From Clostridia bacterium (GTDB lineage: Bacteria; Bacillota; Clostridia; Oscillospirales; CAG-272): a stretch of DNA of 20,118 nucleotides. Below the pieces are notes generated by a model, which was given only the letters and a program-made list of their open reading frames with translations, was not told the origin of the DNA and ran no database searches. Location: positions 1-20,118 of the forward strand of contig JAFTNI010000087.1 in assembly GCA_017451975.1 (NCBI GenBank). The letters are read 5' to 3'. Positions 8,601 through 14,700 of this stretch are shown here, one piece after another. A program made the position numbers and the translations under genes. Numbering within the stretch: position 1 is the first letter of the stretch; every line of letters starts with the position of its first letter.

Positions 8601-8986
8601 TCGCTTACAACCCCGGCTACCTTGCAGACGTTATCAGAGCTTACGAAGGCGACCTCGCTAAGAGAGGCATAACGGTTGAACAGGCAAGAGCTATGGAACC
8701 TGAAAAGATCGAAGCGATCATCCATGAAATCATCCGTGAAAAAGATTTCTCCGATTACGTAACAATCGACGTTGAACTTGCAAAACTTTGCAAATACTAC
8801 GTAGACGGCGTCAAATCCTACACATATGATGATAACTACAAGGATGATAACGGCAAAGATTTCGTTGCTATTGACAGATACTGCCAGTACGCTTCCGACA
8901 AGCTTGAAGATAATTACCTCTTCACAGCTATCGTAAGCTACCTCAACGACTCGCTCCAGGCGAAGCTTGACGCAGCAAACGGCTAA
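5663..8986 (+). CDS. Large solute-binding-like lipoprotein with long helical C-terminal extension
   Basis: This 1107-residue exported lipoprotein starts at ATG 5663 behind GGAGGGAG. The signal peptide ends in a lipobox (VTSC, modified Cys25), followed by a Ser/Thr-rich linker to about residue 45. Residues ~45-530 have the character of an extracellular solute-binding protein of ABC transporters. Examples are the opening TLSFLGITSEE, the PVDIVMI... segment, the assignment of small residues in APTAYTSDITRAMEIIEAI and the NTDPDVKNLLQYGIEEYNY stretch, which resembles LipO/DUF3502-type binding proteins. Residues ~540-1107 are acidic, Lys/Glu/Tyr-rich and predicted helical; I recognise no domain there. 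A normal binding protein is 450-550 residues, so this is about twice the family length. No permease or ATPase gene lies next to it. Codon use (ATC, CTC, AAC, TAC, few ATA) differs strongly from neighbours and fits high expression. It is monocistronic. The ligand is unknown. Confidence 0.82.
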   Translation: MLKKILSLTLCLCICFGVVFSVTSCGSDEDSSSSNTTTSTAKVPTTLSFLGITSEETDQENVEMVEEALNEIFAARFKTKIDLTLVTEEEYMDLVEQRIEIAKEYKVYDNAIAQYNAYIKKQANKTSTTDKIIGNWISGDVKVSLETLATRLVYVSEQTTVHEDGRVETLYPEAPSPVDIVMIVDEKMYDEFTDMGLLLDKNIDPTLKSYKNLQKYIYPTFFTELKALKGTVNAIPNNNMLAESTYLVVNKALAEKYDFNIEAFKNYGDLRGFLAKMKEGKEEIVLFKDEPEALGVFKLFSEDVAIGAYLDPLVGYNPEEGEKYANYEVKNLFEIKEYTDHLKLMEEYRKEGYFSKNDYVLNGYAIEVVKGDASIMAKYDREDSEYLVKEIQVPFVLREAIFDGMLAPTAYTSDITRAMEIIEAINTDPDVKNLLQYGIEEYNYIPHEESGSIIQLNGSYIMDNSLTGNVYMGYIPYQPDGESGSAWSYVMQTNLASISSPFLLFPVDEAYLQANLKDILVRAGLAEALDVSMGISYSDYANASAADLADYRKELREKYRDLIIKELVEQGRASDETKAAELVKSYDIVWVEETIAQQYIENRYGKIATLEEIDALVGQKISGNLVGYVAYNTAREKAKGYLDNIKSLRVIAKETIFADMSEADYEAKYGVLGALEFEKAVYEYLKANYEKENNLTEEDYKTLVEDFIATNFKFTDRATKQEYTYTWAEFLTIKEKALEFGTPLQTAKAQYNEWLRDIGGASQAKIDGWNYVELADKILDVIRKQFYRSQGFSSQSEFETWIYDNAILSKYSITKQELDILKVKDNTLYKDYLAKIKKDFKSQLLTTYTKDEYAAMKDTAAITAVLDYYVEYYTKAYETLCGVMGLTREEFNEGYKYADEYISCVDTKMKKSFLYTLRTKYDDATINSWTIAEAEKAVYDIVYESGYYMNELAKCIGIDLSDYNNKKSEAIKYLGDPEDLAYNPGYLADVIRAYEGDLAKRGITVEQARAMEPEKIEAIIHEIIREKDFSDYVTIDVELAKLCKYYVDGVKSYTYDDNYKDDNGKDFVAIDRYCQYASDKLEDNYLFTAIVSYLNDSLQAKLDAANG

Positions 8987-9012
8987 GATAATACTTTAAA
9001 ACTGTATATATC

Positions 9013-9053
9013 AAAAACAGAAAATCCCGTTTTTCGGGATTTTCTGTTTTTTT
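9013..9053 (+). terminator. Strong intrinsic terminator after the lipoprotein gene
   Basis: The arm at 9013-9029 (AAAAACAGAAAATCCCG) pairs perfectly with 9035-9051 around a TTTTT loop, and the right arm runs into a T tract. It isolates the lipoprotein gene from the spoIIIA operon, whose promoter begins one base after the T tract. Confidence 0.93.
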
Positions 9054-9082
9054 GCATATTGGAGATTTGCAAGCCATATATT
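9054..9082 (+). promoter_or_regulatory. Sigma-E-type promoter of the spoIIIA operon
   Basis: GCATATT at 9054-9060 and CATATATT at 9075-9082 are separated by 14 bases. This matches the mother-cell sigma-E pattern (-35 ATATT core, 14-base spacer, -10 CATACAAT-like with six of eight matches). In Bacillus subtilis spoIIIA is a sigma-E operon, so the position is as expected. The predicted start near 9089 leaves about 30 bases of leader before TTG 9119. Confidence 0.78.
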
Positions 9083-9118
9083 TTAATAACCTTTATAAAT
9101 TTTAAAGGAGAAAAAATA

Positions 9119-10012
9119 TTGGATGCTATAGATAAAGTTATTTTCTGCTTGCCGGAAAAAGGGCGGCGTTTGCTTGCGGCATTTTTTGCTGGGGCGGTGA
9201 ACAGAAAAAAAGTAAGTGAGATCCGCCTGCGGGCAAATATGCCTTCCTCTGTGACGTATGAAGAAAGAAACATAAGCGTTTTCGGCGGGCAGGAGATTAT
9301 ATTTACAGAAAACGATATGCGAAGTATTCTGGCAAGGCTTTGCGAAGAATCGGTGCATACCTACGGGAGCGCGATGAACGAGGGTTATATCACGCTTTCG
9401 GGCGGGCTTCGCGTGGGCGTTTGCGGAAAAGCCGTAAGCGACGGCGCGCGCATTTTGAATGTGCGAGAGGTCAGCTCGCTTGCCGTGCGCATACCGCAAG
9501 CGCTGGCGGGGGCTTCGGCAGAAATACTGCCTCTTATAGTGAAGGGGCAAAGGCTTTATTCTGCGCTTTTCTATGCGCTTCCCGGCGTGGGAAAAACCAC
9601 GCTTATACGCGATATTGCGGCAAAAATCGGGGCAAAGCGGCGTGTTGCCGTGGTAGATAGCCGTGGCGAAATTTATATGCGCGAAATGTTCGGGCATACA
9701 CTTTGCGATTTTTTAGACGGTTATCCAAAGGGTGTGGGCATAGAAATCGCAACACGCACACTTTCGCCGGAGCTTATTGTATGCGACGAAATAGGCGAAG
9801 GCGATGCGGAAAAAATTATTTCATCACAGAATACGGGAGTGCCGCTTATAGCCACGGTGCATGGGGCGACTTTAGGCTCGCTTATGATGCGCCCCGGTGT
9901 GAAAAAGCTTTACGAGGCAGGCGTTTTCCGCTATTATATAGGAGTTTCGCGCCCCGCAGGCTCGCAGAAATATTCCTTCGAGGTGAAGGACACCGCGGGG
10001 GTGAACGTATGA
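9119..10012 (+). CDS. spoIIIAA: Stage III sporulation protein AA (ATPase)
   Basis: SpoIIIAA is the cytoplasmic secretion-type ATPase of the SpoIIIA-SpoIIQ channel that connects mother cell and forespore. The 297-residue product shows the family signatures: an N-terminal segment with KKVSEIRLRANMPSSVT, the GYITLSGGLRVGVCGKAV motif, a P-loop in LPGVGKTTLIRDIA (about residue 160) and a Walker B-like LIVCDEIG (about 220). The first glycine of the canonical P-loop is alanine here, which the family tolerates. The start is TTG 9119, placed 8 bases after AAAGGAG (9104-9110). A longer frame from TTG 9059 is excluded because it would begin inside the promoter. The stop overlaps the spoIIIAB ATG by 4 bases, so the pair is translationally coupled. 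Confidence 0.95.
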   Translation: MDAIDKVIFCLPEKGRRLLAAFFAGAVNRKKVSEIRLRANMPSSVTYEERNISVFGGQEIIFTENDMRSILARLCEESVHTYGSAMNEGYITLSGGLRVGVCGKAVSDGARILNVREVSSLAVRIPQALAGASAEILPLIVKGQRLYSALFYALPGVGKTTLIRDIAAKIGAKRRVAVVDSRGEIYMREMFGHTLCDFLDGYPKGVGIEIATRTLSPELIVCDEIGEGDAEKIISSQNTGVPLIATVHGATLGSLMMRPGVKKLYEAGVFRYYIGVSRPAGSQKYSFEVKDTAGVNV

Positions 10013-10512
10013 GGCTTTTCGGGGCTGCACTTTTATTTATTTTTTTTAGCCTTCTCGGCGTTCTTGCGGGCGAAAGGGAAAAGAAAAGGCTTATTCAATG
10101 CGAAGCCTTTCTGGAACTTTTTGAATATATAAAAAACCAGGTTGGATATTTCCTCACGCCCACAAAAATAATGTACCGCAACTTTTCAAGCAGTGTGCTT
10201 GAGGCGTGCGGTTTTTTGCCCGCACTTCGCTCGCACGAAAACGACGAGGTATATTGCGACGTTTGGCGCGCGGCGCTGAAGGCCTGCAAAAAGAGCCTGT
10301 ATCTTTCGGAAAAGCAGTTTGCTCTTGTGCTTGAGTTTGGCGATTGCGTAGGCAAAAGCCATGGGCAGATACAAACCAATACCTTTGACTATTACATTTC
10401 GGAAATGCGCGCGGAAATATCGAAAGAAAAGGAAGAAAGCGCAAAAAATATAAAGATGTACCGCACGCTCGGCATAGCCGCGGGGGCTTGCGCCGCGATA
10501 CTCGTAATTTGA
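10009..10512 (+). CDS. spoIIIAB: Stage III sporulation protein AB
   Basis: SpoIIIAB is a membrane component of the SpoIIIA channel and resembles GspF-like proteins of type II secretion systems. The product is 167 residues, near the usual ~170. An N-terminal hydrophobic segment (LFGAALLFIFFSLLGVLAG) is followed by a helical soluble domain that includes the family-typical start EREKKRLIQCEAFLELFEYIKNQVGYF. A second hydrophobic stretch closes the protein (LGIAAGACAAILVI). ATG 10009 overlaps the spoIIIAA stop (ATGA), fixing the start. spoIIIAC follows after 16 bases. Confidence 0.92.
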   Translation: MRLFGAALLFIFFSLLGVLAGEREKKRLIQCEAFLELFEYIKNQVGYFLTPTKIMYRNFSSSVLEACGFLPALRSHENDEVYCDVWRAALKACKKSLYLSEKQFALVLEFGDCVGKSHGQIQTNTFDYYISEMRAEISKEKEESAKNIKMYRTLGIAAGACAAILVI

Positions 10513-10528
10513 AAAGTGGGTGAGAAAC

Positions 10529-10723
10529 ATGAATATCGAGCTGATTTTAAAGGTTGCGGGGGTGGGCTTGCTCGTGACGGTGGCGTACCAGATATTAATG
10601 AAATCGGGCAGAGATGAGCAGGCAATGCTTGTTTCCGTGGCGGGAATTATAATTGTGCTTCTTATGCTTGTTAACGAAATTGGCGGGCTTTTCGATGCAA
10701 TAAGGAACGTGTTTGGCTTGTGA
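10529..10723 (+). CDS. spoIIIAC: Stage III sporulation protein AC
   Basis: This 64-residue integral membrane protein has two hydrophobic segments (about 6-27 and 36-53). The start MNIELILKVAGVGLL, the central GRDEQAMLVSVAGIIIVLLML and the C-terminal FDAIRNVFGL are nearly the family consensus, and the length matches. It is a membrane subunit of the SpoIIIA channel. ATG 10529 was chosen over an in-frame GTG at 10520 because GGGTGAG lies at 10518-10524 and the family starts with this methionine. Its TGA overlaps the GTG start of spoIIIAD. Confidence 0.95.
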   Translation: MNIELILKVAGVGLLVTVAYQILMKSGRDEQAMLVSVAGIIIVLLMLVNEIGGLFDAIRNVFGL

Positions 10724-11106
10724 ATGAAATCATTAAAATTTGCGGCGTGGCGCTCGTTGGCCTTACCGCCGTGGGCGTAATGCGTGGGCTGAAAAACGAT
10801 TTTGCCGTGCTTGCTTCGGTTGCCACGGGGCTTGTGCTTTTCGGCGTTGCCTTCGCCGCGCTTTACCCTATTTTGGAGTACATAGAGAAAATAACGGAAA
10901 ACAGTGAGTTTTCAGTTTACATAGAAACCATAGTAAAGGCGCTTGGTATAGCAACGGTTACGGAAAGCGCGGCGGATATATGCCGCGATTTCGGCGAGGC
11001 GGCAATAGCGGCGCGCGTAGAGTTTGCCGCAAAAGGCATCATTATGTTGCTTGCGCTTCCCGTTGTGGAAAGCCTGCTTTCACTTGCCTTTGGGGTGCTG
11101 AAATGA
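10720..11106 (+). CDS. spoIIIAD: Stage III sporulation protein AD
   Basis: This 128-residue membrane protein has about four hydrophobic segments (KICGVALVGLTAVGVM; FAVLASVATGLVLFGVAFAAL; the ETIVKALGIATVTESAADICRDFGE region; GIIMLLALPVVESLLSLAFGVL). The segment ALGIATVTESAADICRDFGE is highly characteristic of SpoIIIAD. The start is GTG 10720 within a GTGA overlap with the spoIIIAC stop, so reinitiation is likely. The stop overlaps spoIIIAE in the same way (ATGA). It belongs to the membrane platform of the mother cell-forespore channel. Confidence 0.94.
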   Translation: MNEIIKICGVALVGLTAVGVMRGLKNDFAVLASVATGLVLFGVAFAALYPILEYIEKITENSEFSVYIETIVKALGIATVTESAADICRDFGEAAIAARVEFAAKGIIMLLALPVVESLLSLAFGVLK

Positions 11107-12200
11107 AAAAAACGGTTTTTCTTTTTGCTTTTATCGCGGTATTTTTGCTTTTGCCTTGCCCGCGCGCCCATGCAGCAGAAGAGAGTGGCTTGCCCGAGGT
11201 TGATATTGAAATACCCGAGGAGGTTGAAGAATATATTCCGCCCGATATATACGGTGCGGGCACAGAGGAAATACTTTCTGCCGTTACCTTTAACAGGTTT
11301 GCGAAAACCGCGCTTTCAATGCTGGGTAAAATTTTCCCCGAGGCAATGGAGGCGTTTTTGGGTATACTCGGGCTTATAATAATTTCCTCTGTTATGGCGG
11401 CGCTTCGCGAAAGCGTTGCATCAAAGGCTTTCGGCTCGCTTTTGGAATATATTTCCGTTCTATGCATTGCCGCCGCGGTTTTTGCCTTTATAAGCTCGCT
11501 TTTTGCGGAATTTGAGGGCTTTATCAAGAACGTGAGCTCGTTTATGGCGGCGGTTATTCCCACGGTTTCCGCTATTATGGTTTCTGTGGGGGAGGTAACG
11601 GGCTCTATGGTGTTCGGCACGGTGCTTTCGGGCGCGGTAACTCTTCTGGAGGTTATTTGCACCTCGCTCGTTATGCCCATGCTTTCGGCGCTTTTGTGTA
11701 TATACACAAGCGCGAAGGTGTGCGGCGAGGTAGACCTTACGGGCTTTGCAAGGCTTCTGAAAAGTATGCTTACCTCGGCGCTAACATTTTGCACGGTGGT
11801 GATGGGGTGTGTGCTGGCTTTCCAAAGCGTTATAGCAAAGAGCGCAGATACCGCCGCGGTAAAGGGCGTGAAATTCGTGCTTGGCAACGCCGTGCCCGTT
11901 GTGGGCGGCGCTTTGGCAGACGCCGTGGGCACGCTTGCCTCCTCGCTAGGCTTGCTGAAATCCACCGTCGGGGTGGTGAGCTCGGTTATAATATGCCTGA
12001 TGTTTGCCTTGCCTATTCTGAAGCTTTTGGTATGGAAGCTCGTTTTCGATGCCTCGGGGGCTATAGCGGCGGCGCTTATGCTTAAAAGGGAAAGCTCCTT
12101 TTTTGCCGAAATGAGCGAAATCGTGGGTTTTCTCGCCGCGGTGAGCGCGAGCGTGGCGGTCTTCTTCATAATAGCGCTTACCGCCGCCACAGCGGCTTAA
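11103..12200 (+). CDS. spoIIIAE: Stage III sporulation protein AE
   Basis: This 365-residue multispanning membrane protein has a cleavable signal peptide (MKKTVFLFAFIAVFLLLPCPRAHA, about residues 1-24). Next comes an acidic extracytoplasmic segment with PEVDIEIPEEVEEYIPPDIYG, then a long hydrophobic region with about seven or eight segments. SpoIIIAE is the largest membrane subunit of the SpoIIIA channel and is distantly transporter-like. ATG 11103 overlaps the spoIIIAD stop. Upstream in-frame codons inside spoIIIAD are not used because the signal peptide begins exactly at this methionine. Length is slightly under the ~400 typical of Bacillus. Confidence 0.94.
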   Translation: MKKTVFLFAFIAVFLLLPCPRAHAAEESGLPEVDIEIPEEVEEYIPPDIYGAGTEEILSAVTFNRFAKTALSMLGKIFPEAMEAFLGILGLIIISSVMAALRESVASKAFGSLLEYISVLCIAAAVFAFISSLFAEFEGFIKNVSSFMAAVIPTVSAIMVSVGEVTGSMVFGTVLSGAVTLLEVICTSLVMPMLSALLCIYTSAKVCGEVDLTGFARLLKSMLTSALTFCTVVMGCVLAFQSVIAKSADTAAVKGVKFVLGNAVPVVGGALADAVGTLASSLGLLKSTVGVVSSVIICLMFALPILKLLVWKLVFDASGAIAAALMLKRESSFFAEMSEIVGFLAAVSASVAVFFIIALTAATAA

Positions 12201-12221
12201 AGCGCGCGGGAGGTGGTAAAG

Positions 12222-12713
12222 ATGAGCGCACTTTCAGAGTTTGTGCGCGGTTTCTGCATAATAGCCGTTTCGGGCGGGCTGGTTATGCTTATGGCGCCGA
12301 ACGGGAACTTAAAAAAATACGTTAAATTCGTAATTTCGCTTTGCATGGTTTGCGCGCTTCTTTCGGCTTTTTTCACGTTTTCTGAAAATGCGGAAGGTTT
12401 GCTTTCAAAAATAGAAACGGCAACGGGGGAGGAAGCATATAAAACTAAAGAGGAGCTTTACAGGCAGATCGTTAAGGAAACCAAGAAAAATATGGAATCG
12501 GAAATATGCTCGCTGCTTGCCGCGCATACGGGCGTGGCGCGCGAGGATATTTATACCGTTGCAAAGCTCGATGCGGGCGATTATTCTTCCGTTGAAATAA
12601 CGGAAATATACGTGTTTCTTGCAGATATGTCTGCGGCAGATGCCGCGCGGGCATACCTCGAGGAAATGTTTATGGGCTCTGTTACAATAAATATAAGGCA
12701 AAAGGGGGAATGA
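12222..12713 (+). CDS. spoIIIAF: Stage III sporulation protein AF
   Basis: This 163-residue protein has two N-terminal membrane segments (FVRGFCIIAVSGGLVMLMAP and YVKFVISLCMVCALLSAFF) and a soluble C-terminal domain of about 100 residues. The GNLKKYVKFVISLCMV link between the two segments is typical of SpoIIIAF. ATG 12222 is preferred over an in-frame GTG at 12213 because GGGAGG occupies 12208-12213, giving 8 bases of spacing to ATG. The soluble domain has the ring-building-like fold that related SpoIIIA proteins share, which is family knowledge rather than seen here. spoIIIAG follows after 3 bases. Confidence 0.9.
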   Translation: MSALSEFVRGFCIIAVSGGLVMLMAPNGNLKKYVKFVISLCMVCALLSAFFTFSENAEGLLSKIETATGEEAYKTKEELYRQIVKETKKNMESEICSLLAAHTGVAREDIYTVAKLDAGDYSSVEITEIYVFLADMSAADAARAYLEEMFMGSVTINIRQKGE

Positions 12714-12716
12714 ATT

Positions 12717-13217
12717 TTGAAAATGACATTGCTTTCCGAAAAAAAGAAGCTTGCGCTTCTTCTGCTTTTGGGCGCTCTTGGACTTCTGCTCGTTTTTTGG
12801 GGATATTTTTCGCCCGAGGAGAAGGAAAAAAGCACTTTTTCGGAAAATAGCGAAAATTCTTTTGAAACAATGGCATATATCGGGGATATCGAGAATAAGA
12901 TTAGAAGCATGACGGAGAAAATCACGGGGAGTGCCGACGTTTCCGTGATTGTGAGCGCCGAAAGCGGAACGGAATACGTTTACGTTTCCAACGAAAGCGC
13001 CGCGGGGGATAAAAATTCGCGAGAATACATAACTGTAAAGAACGAAAGCGGCAGATACGAATTGGTGCTTGCCAAGGAGGTCTACCCGGAAATAAAAGGT
13101 ATTTCAATCGCGTGCCCGGGCGGCGATAACAGCAAGGTTCGGAAGAAAATAATAGATAGCGTTTCCACAGCCTTTGGCATATCAAAAAACCGTATTTGTA
13201 TCGTCGGAACAAAATAA
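12717..13217 (+). CDS. spoIIIAG: Stage III sporulation protein AG
   Basis: This 166-residue bitopic protein has one N-terminal membrane segment (about 10-30) and an extracytoplasmic domain that in Bacillus forms the large ring of the channel. Diagnostic stretches are DIENKIRSMTEKITGSADVS and YPEIKGISIACPGGDNSKVR. It is shorter than Bacillus SpoIIIAG (about 229 residues), mainly in the linker and insertion. The start is TTG 12717, which lies 8 bases after AGGGGG (12703-12708). An in-frame ATG two codons later (12723) would sit too far away, so both are possible but TTG is favoured. Confidence 0.92.
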   Translation: MKMTLLSEKKKLALLLLLGALGLLLVFWGYFSPEEKEKSTFSENSENSFETMAYIGDIENKIRSMTEKITGSADVSVIVSAESGTEYVYVSNESAAGDKNSREYITVKNESGRYELVLAKEVYPEIKGISIACPGGDNSKVRKKIIDSVSTAFGISKNRICIVGTK

Positions 13218-13240
13218 AAATAAAAGAGGAGATTTCTGTT

Positions 13241-13921
13241 ATGAGAAACGAAGAAAGAGCAGCAAAAAGACTTGGAGAAATGGAAGGAATTGCAAGCGAA
13301 GCGGTGCTTGAGCTTCCGGAACCCGAAAAGAAAGATTTCAATTTCAAAAGCGTTTTCACGGCAGACGGAGTTAAAGACGGATTTAAAAAATTTGGTGTGC
13401 GCAACCTTGCCATAGTGCTTTCCGTGCTTGTTATAGGCGTTTCCGTTTACGTTAACTGGGCGCTTTTCGGCGGAAACGATAAAACGGGCGGCACAGACGG
13501 CGCTGGCGGTACGCCCACCGGACAGACGGGCACAACGTCGGGCAATGTAGATGCCGACGTGGGCGGCGGCACACAGGAAGATTATTTTTCTGCCGCAGTT
13601 ATCGAGCGCGAAAGCGCGCGCGATGAAGCGCTCGAGGTTCTTCAGGGTGTTGTAGATGATGCGGCGGCGCTCGATTCCGCAAAGGAGCAGGCGCTTCTCG
13701 ATATTGCTACGATGGCAAAGGTTATAGAAAACGAAAGCAATATTGAAACGCTCATAAAAGCAAAGGGCTTTGAAGAATGTGTTGCCGTTATCAACGGCGA
13801 AAAAGCCAACGTAATTGTAAAAAGCGAAGGTTTGCAGCCCAACGACCTTTCACAGATACTCGAAATCGTTTATCTTCAGGCGGGCATTCTTCCCGAAAAC
13901 GTTACTATTATGGAAAAATGA
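13241..13921 (+). CDS. spoIIIAH: Stage III sporulation protein AH
   Basis: SpoIIIAH spans the mother-cell engulfing membrane and binds forespore SpoIIQ across the intermembrane space, forming the channel and holding the membranes together. The 226-residue product has a cytoplasmic N-terminus (1-60), one membrane segment (NLAIVLSVLVIGVSVYVNWA), a Gly/Thr-rich low-complexity linker (about 85-115) and a C-terminal YscJ/FliF-type domain ending in LEIVYLQAGILPENVTIMEK. The domain carries the family-typical ARDEALEVLQGVVDD and EQALLDIATMAKVIENE. ATG 13241 follows AGAGGAG (13225-13231). It is the last gene of the operon and is followed directly by a terminator. Confidence 0.95.
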   Translation: MRNEERAAKRLGEMEGIASEAVLELPEPEKKDFNFKSVFTADGVKDGFKKFGVRNLAIVLSVLVIGVSVYVNWALFGGNDKTGGTDGAGGTPTGQTGTTSGNVDADVGGGTQEDYFSAAVIERESARDEALEVLQGVVDDAAALDSAKEQALLDIATMAKVIENESNIETLIKAKGFEECVAVINGEKANVIVKSEGLQPNDLSQILEIVYLQAGILPENVTIMEK

Positions 13922-13935
13922 AATAAATTTACATA

Positions 13936-13980
13936 GCCAAAAACTTCCTTTTCAAAAGAGGAAGTTTTTGGCTTGTTTTG
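13936..13980 (+). terminator. Intrinsic terminator of the spoIIIA operon
   Basis: A 14-bp perfect stem (GCCAAAAACTTCCT at 13936-13949 with its complement at 13959-13972) and a 9-base loop precede TTGTTTTGG. It closes the spoIIIA operon. The T-rich tail doubles as the -35 region of the next promoter. Confidence 0.9.
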
Positions 13981-14001
13981 GTATAGTTTCGGTGGTATAA
14001 T
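13973..14001 (+). promoter_or_regulatory. Probable sigma-A promoter of the ECF sigma/LRR operon
   Basis: TATAAT at 13996-14001 is a perfect -10, with an extended TGG just before it (13993-13995). TTGTTT at 13973-13978 lies 17 bases upstream and matches the -35 at the TTG. The expected start is near 14008, giving a leader of about 144 nucleotides. No ECF-type (AAC/CGT) autoregulatory promoter was recognised. Confidence 0.65.
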
Positions 14002-14056
14002 GATGGTAAAGCATATGAGCTTTAAATGTTAATAAATTGTAAACAAATAAAAAAAG

Positions 14057-14121
14057 TGCAAAAAGACGGCGCTTTTTTGCGTCTTATATAGTGAAGAAGG
14101 AATTCTTTGCGCCTTTTTGCA
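14057..14121 (+). promoter_or_regulatory. Leader with two mutually exclusive pairings
   Basis: Segment 14057-14072 (TGCAAAAAG, ACG-overlapping bulge, GGCGC) can pair with 14109-14121 (GCGCCTTTTTGCA) over 13 bp with a 3-base bulge. The same bases can instead form a local hairpin AAGACG (14063-14068) with CGTCTT (14080-14085). Both lie upstream of the sigma-gene ribosome site (14136-14142). Alternative folds in a leader suggest, but do not prove, RNA-level control. Confidence 0.3.
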
Positions 14122-14151
14122 GGGGCAGACTTTTTGAAAGGATTTTTTAAG

Positions 14152-14700
14152 GTGTTAACGTTTTATTTGTCGATTATCGAAGATGAAAGCGACAGATTGT
14201 TTTTCGAGCGTATATATAACCTGTATGCCGACGATATTTTCAGGCGCGTATACGGTATACTGAAGAATATGCACGATGCCGAGGATGCCGTTCAGGATAC
14301 CTGGCAGAAAATATACGAGCATATTGCAAAGCTGAAGCCTATGAACGAAAGAGTGAGAAGGGCTTATATTATGAGCATTGCGAAAAACCAATCGCTCACA
14401 ATTCTCCGTAAAAGAAAAAAAGAAGAGAATATTCTTTGCGATATAGACACCGCCGACGTCGCAGAGGAGGGCGACGTTTTTGCTTCGTGCGAAGGGGAAG
14501 ATATAGCTTTTATCGTTGCCTGTATGCAGAAGCTGGACGAACGTTACAGCGACATTCTCGTTTATTATTACTTGCACAACCATTCGCTGAAGGAAATTGC
14601 GAAAATGATGGGGCTGAGCGTGAACACGGTTGGCTCGCGCCTGGCAAGAGGGCGGCAAAAGCTTATTGAAATGTTGGAGAGGAGGAATACGGATGGCTGA
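14152..14700 (+). CDS. ECF-type RNA polymerase sigma factor
   Basis: This 182-residue sigma-70 family protein has only regions 2 and 4. Region 2 covers about residues 17-65 (FFERIYNLYADDIFRRVYGI and HDAEDAVQDTWQKIYEHI). Region 4 covers about 130-175 (LDERYSDILVYYYLHNHSLK, then EIAKMMGLSVNTVGSRLARG), the helix-turn-helix that reads the -35. The GTG start at 14152 follows GAAAGGA (14136-14142) at 9 bases and gives MLTFYLSIIEDESD, the usual N-terminus of this clostridial ECF group; an in-frame TTG at 14107 lacks a ribosome site. The TGA overlaps the next gene by 8 bases, so sigma and partner are translationally coupled. The regulon is unknown, and its neighbours suggest a surface-signal response. 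Confidence 0.92.
   Translation: MLTFYLSIIEDESDRLFFERIYNLYADDIFRRVYGILKNMHDAEDAVQDTWQKIYEHIAKLKPMNERVRRAYIMSIAKNQSLTILRKRKKEENILCDIDTADVAEEGDVFASCEGEDIAFIVACMQKLDERYSDILVYYYLHNHSLKEIAKMMGLSVNTVGSRLARGRQKLIEMLERRNTDG

Noticed and set aside
6041..8725. 894-codon open frame on the minus strand
   Set aside because: It lies wholly inside the lipoprotein gene. It reads as Cys/Phe/Val-rich sequence without motifs and is an outcome of the strongly biased codons on the coding strand. No ribosome site or promoter supports it.
11657..12085. 142-codon plus-strand frame inside spoIIIAE
   Set aside because: It is out of frame within a conserved sporulation gene and has an Arg/Gly/Tyr-rich sequence typical of a shifted frame.
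11042..12190. 382-codon minus-strand frame opposite spoIIIAE
   Set aside because: It is Ser/Thr/Ala/Pro-rich without recognisable domains and fully antisense to a well-identified gene.
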